A DNA stretch of 44,741 nt from a virus. The notes beneath the pieces are model-generated. The model did no database searches, was not told the DNA's origin, and was given only the letters and a program-made list of their open reading frames with translations. The translations under genes and the position numbers were made by a program. Numbering within the stretch: the stretch's first letter is position 1; every line of letters begins with the position of its first letter. Below are positions 38,883-44,741 of this stretch, piece by piece. The DNA is taken from IMG/VR virus record IMGVR_UViG_3300044839_000066, positions 1 through 44,741 of that record; one strand, written 5' to 3'.

Positions 38883-40454
38883 ATGTTTCATCCCTTTAGC
38901 ACGCAACCGTTTCTGGCGAGCGGTCGCGAAGTCCGTGCCTATCTCGACATGCGCGTGGACCTTGATGCGTCGTTCGACTTTACGATCTATGTCACCACCA
39001 GGGCAGGGTACGCGACACGGCCGACAGACACGATCGCGAATCAACCGTTCAGGGGAGTGCTGCAAAGCTATTCGTTCCAACGCTCGATCCTGCAGCAGGA
39101 CATTGGAACATTTACGACCGGTGCTGGCCAACTGGTGATTTCCAACACCGATGCGCATTATGATTTCCTGCAGCAAGACTACACGATCGACGCGCGACCG
39201 ATCAATGTAAGGGTCGGTCGGGTCGATGCATCTTATGACGAGGCTTTCACGCTCGCGCGGCTCACTTCAACGGGATGGCGCGTCAACGTTGATCAGGTCA
39301 GCATCGACCTTGTCGATTACAGCTACAAGCTTGATGTTCCGATGCAGCCGAACGTTTACGGCGGTAGCGGTGGTGCGGACGGCGGCGACGACATCGCCGG
39401 CAAGCGAAAGCAGATGCTGTTCGGCTACTGCCGGAACGTCTCGATGCTGGCGGTTTGGCCGGGCCTGCTGATCTTCCAGGCGAACGACGGGTCAATGCAG
39501 GCGGTGGTCGCGGTTTACGATCGCGGGTCGGCGCTGTTGTTATGGGCGGACTATGCGACCTTCGACGCGCTTTCGCATGCAACCGTCCCGGCCGGTTACT
39601 ATGCGACTTGCCTTGCCGAAGGCTTCATCAGGCTCGGGGCTGAACCTTCCGGCACGCCGACCGCCGATGTCAGGGGCATGAACGCGCAAGGCTACATCGT
39701 GACGACGGCCGATATAGCGCGTTGGGCAATTCGAAACCGGACCGTGATTGTCGATCCTGACGGCCTAGCAACTGCATCATTCGCCACATTGAACACCGCG
39801 CCGATTGACTACTGCATCGCGCCAGATGACTCGATAACCGTTGCGGCCTTCATCGCCAACATTATGGGCGCCATCGGTGGTTGGGGCGGGCATCGCCGTG
39901 ACGGTCTCTTCGAAGTGCGGGTCTTTGCGGCGCCAACCGGAAATCCAGTCGCATTCTTCAGCCGCAAGGATATGATCAGCGGCGACATCGACCGACAGCC
40001 ACTGCCGTCGTCCTATCGCCCGCCGCCGTGGCGCTGGCGTATGGCTTACGCGAGATCATGGACCGTCCAAACCGATCTAAACGCCGATGTGCCGGGTGAT
40101 CACAAGGCGTTCGTTGCTGAGAGTTTCAGAGTTGCGGAAGCTTCAAACCCCGCTGTGAAGGTGAACTACCCGTTCGCCCAGGACCGCGACCCTGTTCAGT
40201 CCTATTTTTCTTATAAGCCTGATGCCGATGCTGAGGCGGCGCGCAGACTCGCGTTGTTCAATGGACTCGGTTCGATCTACCGCGAGACGTTGCCCCGCCG
40301 CGCGCTTCGCCTGAACATGGGCGATGAAATCCACATCACTCACGAACGCTTCGACCTTTCCCAAGGCAAAAACATGATTGTTGTCGAGATCGCCGAAAGC
40401 ATCAACTTCGCAGATAGTTCCGTGGATTCTGTTCAGGTCGCCGCCTGTGGGTAA
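38883..40454 (+). CDS. Conserved tail-tip protein
   Basis: A 523-residue protein starting 5 bp after the repeat gene. It has a beta-rich N-terminus (TFTTGAGQLVISNTDAHYDF), a GGDDIAGKRKQMLFGYCRNV segment characteristic of a tail-protein family in rhizobial phages, and a C-terminus with FDLSQGKNMIVVEIAES. It probably belongs to the tail hub or tip. Family function is not established to my knowledge. Confidence 0.65.
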   Translation: MFHPFSTQPFLASGREVRAYLDMRVDLDASFDFTIYVTTRAGYATRPTDTIANQPFRGVLQSYSFQRSILQQDIGTFTTGAGQLVISNTDAHYDFLQQDYTIDARPINVRVGRVDASYDEAFTLARLTSTGWRVNVDQVSIDLVDYSYKLDVPMQPNVYGGSGGADGGDDIAGKRKQMLFGYCRNVSMLAVWPGLLIFQANDGSMQAVVAVYDRGSALLLWADYATFDALSHATVPAGYYATCLAEGFIRLGAEPSGTPTADVRGMNAQGYIVTTADIARWAIRNRTVIVDPDGLATASFATLNTAPIDYCIAPDDSITVAAFIANIMGAIGGWGGHRRDGLFEVRVFAAPTGNPVAFFSRKDMISGDIDRQPLPSSYRPPPWRWRMAYARSWTVQTDLNADVPGDHKAFVAESFRVAEASNPAVKVNYPFAQDRDPVQSYFSYKPDADAEAARRLALFNGLGSIYRETLPRRALRLNMGDEIHITHERFDLSQGKNMIVVEIAESINFADSSVDSVQVAACG

Positions 40455-41232
40455 CGCTGCGCTAGCAGTCGACAATCTCGCCAACGGCGGGGTTGTTTCG
40501 GCATCAAGTCAGGTCCTGGCAATGCCGGCCGCCAATCTCTTGACGCCGCACACCACCGATCGTTGGCGCAGCCTGACAAATTCGGATTATTTTGTTCTGA
40601 ACAAAGAAAGCCCGATCGTCGCCGACACCTTCATGGCGGGTAGGTTGACTTGCGGAGTGAACAGCACGGCGCGGCTGCGGCTGTCGACCAGCGACAGTTC
40701 GGGCGCCGCAGGCGACGTGCTGGACACCGGCCCGATCGCCACAGGAACGCGAAATTTTGATGTTGGATTGTACAACTCGTTTGTCTGGCGGTTGCCTTCG
40801 CCCGCCGCGTGGCAATACGCGCGATTTGAACTAACCGACCCGGATGCGAGCTACGTTGAAGCGGGCTTCGCGGTCGACGGGCTTACCGAAGTGTTCGATT
40901 TCAATTTCACGCCGGGCAGTTCGATCCAGGATGTCGACCGCAGCCGCGTCACGCCGACATCGGCGGGCCTAACGTTAATTTGGCAAGACAACTCGTTCCG
41001 CCGACTGGATCTTCATTTCGATTGGGTTTCGGAAAATCAGCGCAACGGCATGATGGCGCGGCTCGATCGCGTGAAGGGGCGGCATGCCAACGTCTTGCTG
41101 CTGACCGACATCGCCGAAAGCAATCTTCCGCGCGCTGCAATCTATGGCCTGGTCACCGATCAGACGCCGGTCACCTTCGGTGCCACGGCAAAAATCTACG
41201 GCAAACAACTTCGCATAGACGAGAGGCTTTGA
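40447..41232 (+). CDS. Tail-associated beta-rich protein
   Basis: A 261-residue protein from GTG 40447, overlapping the preceding stop by 8 bp. The longer frame from 40378 lies inside the previous gene. It contains VDGLTEVFDFNFTPGSSIQD and a C-terminal beta sandwich-like half (LTLIWQDNSFRRLDLHFDWV; GATAKIYGKQLRIDE). It is often followed by a fibre gene in related phages, as it is here. Confidence 0.6.
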   Translation: MGNAALAVDNLANGGVVSASSQVLAMPAANLLTPHTTDRWRSLTNSDYFVLNKESPIVADTFMAGRLTCGVNSTARLRLSTSDSSGAAGDVLDTGPIATGTRNFDVGLYNSFVWRLPSPAAWQYARFELTDPDASYVEAGFAVDGLTEVFDFNFTPGSSIQDVDRSRVTPTSAGLTLIWQDNSFRRLDLHFDWVSENQRNGMMARLDRVKGRHANVLLLTDIAESNLPRAAIYGLVTDQTPVTFGATAKIYGKQLRIDERL

Positions 41233-41233
41233 G

Positions 41234-42685
41234 ATGGTTTTCGTTCCCCCGAAAGATCGCGTCCTGGAGCATTCCGCCACGGCCGGGACCGGACCTTATG
41301 CGCTCGCGGGCGCTGTCGATACGTCTTACAACGCGTTCAGCGCCTCCATGGCGGTCGGCGACACAACCATAGGCGCCATCATCGAGCCGGGGGTGGCGTT
41401 CGCTTCGGGCGTTCTGACCTATAGCGCCGCAAATCAGATCACGCTGACGACCACCAAGGAAAGCAAGGGAACGTTCGGCTCGGGCACAAAAGAAATCATG
41501 ATGGGATTGCCGGCGTCCAGCGCCGTGATGGTCGACGGTGATCAGTCGCTGAGTTCGACGGCGAAAACGCAGCTTCGCAAAAACATCGACTCCGCGTCTC
41601 TGCAGGCATTGGCCGCGTCGAACATCGCGATCAATGGGAAGGTGGATGTCTTTCAGGACGTGACGCTTGACGCGACCACCGTGCTTGTTTCCGGCACGGC
41701 ACGGTATCAGGCGGATTGCTGGGAACAGCAATATGTGCACGGCGCAAACACTGCCGTCTTATCGGCCTATGTGACTACGGGGAGTCTTGTCGCGCCGCCA
41801 GCCGGGTTCTCCAACCTGATGGGCACCTATCACGGCACCGCGATGGCGACGCTGGCGAACGGTGATTATTTCCTCTACCGCCAGAAGATCGAAGGCTATC
41901 GCATTGCCAAGCTTGGATGGGGCGCAGCCGCGCCGCAGTCAATTTCCTATGCGTTTATGGTTTACGCGCAAGTTGCCGGTGTCGCCTTCGTCAAGATTTC
42001 CAATAGCGACAAGAGCCGGTGCTACTACCAAGAATTTGCTGTGCCTGGCACCGGCGCGAGTTTGGTCAGCGGCACCATTCCCGGCGACACCGCGGGAACG
42101 TGGCTGACAACGAACGGCATCGGAATGCAGTTTGAAGTGCTCATTTCCGGCAAGGCGGCTTCCCCGGTTGCCCCGGGTGCATGGGGTTCCACCAATACGA
42201 CGCAGACGACGAACTCGACCAACGTCGCCAACGTCAACACTAACACCACCGGCGCCACGGGATTGTTTATCAAAGCCGGGTCGCAGCAAATTACTTCACA
42301 AGAAGCGCTGGCATCGCTGATGCGCCCGTATGCAGAAAACCTGCCGCTGTGTCAGAGATATTTCTACGCGCTCGGCTACAACGGGACCGCGCGAACTCCG
42401 ATTGCAGCTGGAATGATTTTCGACAGCACCACTGCAATTTTTGCTGGCATTAACTTTCCTGTGAAGATGCGCGCGGCGCCAACGGTAAGCGTTTCTGCCG
42501 CAGCAGATTTTGAGATTGTCACGGGCGGCACTAACATTGTCCCGTCAGCCATCGTCGCCAATACCGTTACGGTCGATGGTGGTGGCCTAAGTTGCACAGT
42601 AGCCGGGACCACGGCTGATAGGGGATCATTCTTCAGAACCGGAAATAATTCGACGGCGAGACTTAGCTACAATGCGAGGTTGTGA
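41234..42685 (+). CDS. Tail fibre protein
   Basis: A 483-residue protein. Residues about 1–90 (PPKDRVLEHSATAGTGPYAL; YSAANQITLTTTKESKGTF) match the N-terminal attachment domain of siphophage fibres. A beta-rich, Gly/Thr/Ser-rich middle follows (NTTQTTNSTNVANVNTNTTG), and the C-terminal 100 or so residues look like a receptor-binding end. It is the best candidate for host recognition. The next gene is coupled to its stop. Confidence 0.7.
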   Translation: MVFVPPKDRVLEHSATAGTGPYALAGAVDTSYNAFSASMAVGDTTIGAIIEPGVAFASGVLTYSAANQITLTTTKESKGTFGSGTKEIMMGLPASSAVMVDGDQSLSSTAKTQLRKNIDSASLQALAASNIAINGKVDVFQDVTLDATTVLVSGTARYQADCWEQQYVHGANTAVLSAYVTTGSLVAPPAGFSNLMGTYHGTAMATLANGDYFLYRQKIEGYRIAKLGWGAAAPQSISYAFMVYAQVAGVAFVKISNSDKSRCYYQEFAVPGTGASLVSGTIPGDTAGTWLTTNGIGMQFEVLISGKAASPVAPGAWGSTNTTQTTNSTNVANVNTNTTGATGLFIKAGSQQITSQEALASLMRPYAENLPLCQRYFYALGYNGTARTPIAAGMIFDSTTAIFAGINFPVKMRAAPTVSVSAAADFEIVTGGTNIVPSAIVANTVTVDGGGLSCTVAGTTADRGSFFRTGNNSTARLSYNARL

Positions 42686-43128
42686 TGGCTGAATATCGAC
42701 TTACGGCAGACGACGTTATCATTCGAACCGAGGATGGCGCTTCCATTCCAGGCGATCCAGACAATACCGATCGGCAAGTCTATGACGCATGGATTGCGAA
42801 GGGTGGCGTTCCTGATCCATATGTCAAACCGCCGCCCGCGATCCCGCCACAGATTTCAGATCGGCAGTTTTTTCAGCAGCTCGCGCTGGCCGGGACGATC
42901 ACAGAAAAAGAAGCGCTTGAAGCGGTAAAGGTCGGAACGATCCCGGCCGTGCTGCAGGGCTTCGTCGATGGCATCAAAGACCCTGAGCAGAAGTTTTCCG
43001 CGAACATGCTGCTGGCCGGCGCGACCGTTTTCGAGCGCGACCATCCCCTAACGGAAGCCATCGGCGAAGCGCAGGGCATGTCGCCTGATCAGGTCGACGC
43101 GTTCTTCACGGCCGCCGCGGCGCTCTAA
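42685..43128 (+). CDS. Conserved protein downstream of the tail fibre
   Basis: A 147-residue protein whose ATG (42685) shares a base with the fibre stop. The N-terminal 60 residues are acidic with a Pro-rich linker (VKPPPAIPPQISDRQFFQQL). The C-terminal half is helical (ITEKEALEAVKVGTIPAVLQ; ATVFERDHPLTEAIGEAQGM) and of a type I have seen repeatedly after fibre genes. A fibre-assembly or accessory role is inferred. It is the last gene before the terminator. Confidence 0.6.
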   Translation: MAEYRLTADDVIIRTEDGASIPGDPDNTDRQVYDAWIAKGGVPDPYVKPPPAIPPQISDRQFFQQLALAGTITEKEALEAVKVGTIPAVLQGFVDGIKDPEQKFSANMLLAGATVFERDHPLTEAIGEAQGMSPDQVDAFFTAAAAL

Positions 43129-43188
43129 GGTCCGTTGCGAAGTACGTAATGCGGCGGAACCGGCCCTGAGCCGGCAGTCGCGTGAAAG

Positions 43189-43224
43189 GCCGCTCAGGGG
43201 CTTCGCGCCCTTGGGCGGCTTTTT
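43189..43224 (+). terminator. Strong terminator closing the late operon
   Basis: A long GC stem from GCCGC…(43189) to …GCGGC (43219) closes on a TTCG-type loop and is followed by TTTTT. A smaller hairpin (CCGGC…GCCGG) just before it strengthens the end of the late transcript. No gene is supported in 43129–43379. An inverted repeat GGAACG/CGTTCC (43253–43270) also lies here. Confidence 0.75.
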
Positions 43225-43379
43225 CGTTTTCCACCGCGAAGTGGCGGGGGACGGAACGCTTCAACGTTCCGAACCACGGGTTAGTTTTCACGCCAGCCCG
43301 CCTGACACACGATTGCTCAATGCCAGCCCGCCAAGGCCACGCTAAGGCCCAAGGGCTTGCCGTCCGATTGAGCATCACA

Positions 43380-44231
43380 ATGAACAATGACTTAAGACGC
43401 GTCGCGCCAGTGCGGCCTGCTGCGGCGTACATCGGCGGAAAAAAGAGACTTGCCGAAATGCTCGCGCAGCACATCGGCGGGATTCCGCACGACCTTTATG
43501 CGGAACCCTTCGTCGGGATGGGCGGGGTGTTCTTTCGCCGCACGGCCGCGCCTCGGTGCGAGATCGTGAACGATTTTTCGCGCGAGGTGACGACATTGTT
43601 TCGCATCCTGCAGCGTCACTACCCGCAATTTATGGAAACGCTGAAATTCCAGATTGCGTCACGGCGGGAGTTCGAACGCCTGACGGCCGTCGACCCGGCG
43701 ACACTAACGGACCTGGAGCGCGCGGCGCGGTTCCTATACCTCCAGCGCCTCGCCTTCGGCGGCAAGGTGTCAGGCCAGAATTTCGGCATGGAGCGCTGGG
43801 GATCTTCGCGGTTCGACGTGCAACGGCTCGGGCCTGTCCTAGAAGCGATCCATGAACGGCTATCCGGCGTCGTTATCGAATGTCTGCCGTGGCGGAAATT
43901 CATTGAGCAGTACGACCGCGCGGGCGCGCTGTTCTATTTGGACCCGCCCTATGCCGGTTCGGAAGGTGACTACGGCGCTGGCATGTTTTCGCCATCCGAG
44001 TTTGGCCTGATGGCGGAAGTGCTGGCGGACTTGAAGGGCGACTTCCTGTTGTCGATTAACGACACGCCAGCGATTCGGGAAACGTTCGGCCGCTTCACCC
44101 TGACGCCGGTGACCACCCGCTACACGGTGGCCAACTCGGGATGGACCGACGCCAACGAACTGATCATCACACGCGAGCCGCTGAGAAGTACCGCGTTCGA
44201 TCTTTTTTCAACCGACGCGGGGGCGCAGTAA
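43380..44231 (+). CDS. dam: Dam-type (D12 class) N6-adenine methyltransferase
   Basis: A 283-residue enzyme with the D12-class order: an N-terminal GGKKRL (19–24) for substrate and AdoMet binding, the AdoMet loop EPFVGMGGVFF (42–52), and the catalytic DPPY at 188–191 in FYLDPPYAGSEG. It methylates adenine, in many family members at GATC, though the target here is not determined. The ATG at 43380 is used because the longer frame upstream crosses the terminator. It is separated from the late operon by that terminator and is convergent with small minus-strand genes. It probably protects phage DNA. Confidence 0.9.
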   Translation: MNNDLRRVAPVRPAAAYIGGKKRLAEMLAQHIGGIPHDLYAEPFVGMGGVFFRRTAAPRCEIVNDFSREVTTLFRILQRHYPQFMETLKFQIASRREFERLTAVDPATLTDLERAARFLYLQRLAFGGKVSGQNFGMERWGSSRFDVQRLGPVLEAIHERLSGVVIECLPWRKFIEQYDRAGALFYLDPPYAGSEGDYGAGMFSPSEFGLMAEVLADLKGDFLLSINDTPAIRETFGRFTLTPVTTRYTVANSGWTDANELIITREPLRSTAFDLFSTDAGAQ

Positions 44232-44369
44232 CGCTGCGCTTGCCTCGTAATATCCCGGCAGGCCTCCGATGAAGGCGAGAAAACGAATGCCTGGGAAGTC
44301 CCAAGTCAGCGGTGTCAACGGTACGCCGTCCGTCGTCTTGGCGCTGCGAATCTCAAATCGCGCGTCCAG
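44208..44369 (-). CDS. Possible small protein (start uncertain)
   Basis: The minus frame ending at TGA 44208–44210 gives a protein-like sequence with FEIRSAKTTDGVPLTPLTWD and GIRFLAFIGGLPGYYEASAA, but no ATG: the nearest ATG (44404–44406) is in another frame and reaches a stop after 30 codons. Either a CTG/TTG start is used or a frameshift has separated the start. It overlaps the methyltransferase end by 24 bp. Confidence 0.35.
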   Translation of the reverse strand: MDARFEIRSAKTTDGVPLTPLTWDFPGIRFLAFIGGLPGYYEASAALLRPRVG

Positions 44370-44409
44370 TCGCCGCTTGTGGGGTAGAGGTTTGCAAGCT
44401 CGGTCATTA

Positions 44410-44586
44410 CTAGTCCCGATCGACGTAGCGCGCGAACCGTTCCATTGCCGCCAACGTCTCAGCGTCGAACACGGCCATCGCCGCGTGACCGGCGCGCATC
44501 GCTTCGCGGTGCAAGGGCTCGTCGTCCGGGTTGAGCGGCTTGCGGACCAGGGGCGGCAGCAGCGGTGGTTCGGGGTCGGTGCTCAT
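44410..44586 (-). CDS. Unknown small protein
   Basis: A 58-residue protein from ATG 44586 with a Pro-rich first half (MSTDPEPPLLPPLVRKPL) and a helical end (AMAVFDAETLAAMERFARYV). It follows the next upstream minus gene by 5 bp. No family recognised. Confidence 0.5.
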   Translation of the reverse strand: MSTDPEPPLLPPLVRKPLNPDDEPLHREAMRAGHAAMAVFDAETLAAMERFARYVDRD

Positions 44587-44591
44587 TTTCT

Positions 44592-44741
44592 TCAAACGTC
44601 GTAGCTACCATCGGGCAATTTTTTGATTCGCTTCGGGTTATCTCTCGGCTTTACCGTTCGCGTGTCAGAGGTCTTTAGCTTCGGCTGGCTCATTTTGAGC
44701 GGCTTGCGCTTTGGCTTTTCTGTTGTCGGTCTTGTGGCCAT
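44592..44741 (-). CDS. Small basic protein at the window edge
   Basis: A 49-residue Lys/Arg/Pro-rich frame (MATRPTTEKPKRKPLKMSQP) whose ATG is the last codon of the window (44739–44741); an earlier in-frame start beyond the edge is possible. The end reads KRIKKLPDGSYDV. It is in the same orientation as, and close to, the downstream small genes. Confidence 0.45.
   Translation of the reverse strand: MATRPTTEKPKRKPLKMSQPKLKTSDTRTVKPRDNPKRIKKLPDGSYDV

Larger units (their letters stand above)
2620..44741. mobile_element. Temperate siphophage prophage (right end not in window)
   Basis: The element starts at the tRNA-derived attachment site and next to it carries integrase, repressor/cro, antirepressor, replication and complete head and tail modules in HK97-like order. 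Apart from the possibly phase-variable methyltransferase fusion, I see no broken structural gene. Lysis genes and the second att site are not visible, so the prophage continues past 44741. The very long tape measure predicts a long-tailed siphophage. Confidence 0.95.

Noticed and set aside
43182-43379. Longer N-terminus for the adenine methyltransferase
   Set aside because: It would translate through the terminator hairpin and lacks family similarity before the MNNDLRR start.

Overview
The window is a host–prophage junction followed by most of a temperate siphophage genome, apparently from an alphaproteobacterium of the Bradyrhizobium/Nitrobacteraceae type. This placement rests on high-GC coding, a Flp-like pilin, a DUF6894-type gene remnant, and tRNA and phage gene styles typical of that group; no 16S or marker gene is present, so it is inference.

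Host flank (1–2619): a small Flp-pilin-like gene (minus), an outer-membrane beta-barrel protein (plus), and a DUF6894 pseudogene broken by two frameshifts and followed by a clean terminator. At 2620–2667 lies the 3' half of a tRNA-Thr(GGT) gene, cut in its anticodon stem. It marks the phage attachment site. Because the tRNA 5' half is absent, the intact tRNA and the other att site should lie beyond the right edge, so 2620–44741 is prophage with only one end visible.

Lysogeny and early region (2689–14165): a leftward operon runs antirepressor (BRO-N/KilAC) → several small proteins → an excisionase-like protein → tyrosine integrase. A cI-like repressor (minus) and a Cro/YdaS-like regulator (plus) diverge. 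16-bp palindromic operators (AACACATT/AATGTGTT) sit both between repressor and cro and directly in front of the antirepressor operon. The rightward early genes encode a winged-helix replication protein with internal 23-bp iteron-like repeats, a ParB-like protein with a zinc ribbon, and a winged-helix domain fused in frame to a beta-class DNA methyltransferase across a tract of ten G residues (a candidate phase-variable switch). A ribbon-helix-helix protein and unknown genes follow.

Middle region (14165–17739): two hairpin terminators flank a leader. Then come an unusual protein with four terminase-small-subunit-like helix-turn-helix repeats and a sigma-factor-like tail, a DUF2158-like protein, a ParA-like ATPase, an HNH nuclease and a NUMOD4/HNH homing endonuclease.

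Late region (17848–43128): a canonical HK97-type order. Head genes are TerS, TerL, portal, prohead protease, major capsid, decoration-type proteins, connector, closure and tail-completion proteins. Tail genes are the tail tube, tail-assembly chaperone with a -1 frameshift extension, an 1840-residue tape measure carrying EF-hand motifs, tail-tip proteins, a tryptophan-repeat protein, a fibre and an accessory protein, ended by a strong terminator. One secreted-protein gene (a probable moron) is inserted antisense between chaperone and tape measure. The right edge (43380–44741) has a Dam-type adenine methyltransferase facing small minus-strand genes. Lysis genes were not seen and are probably further right.
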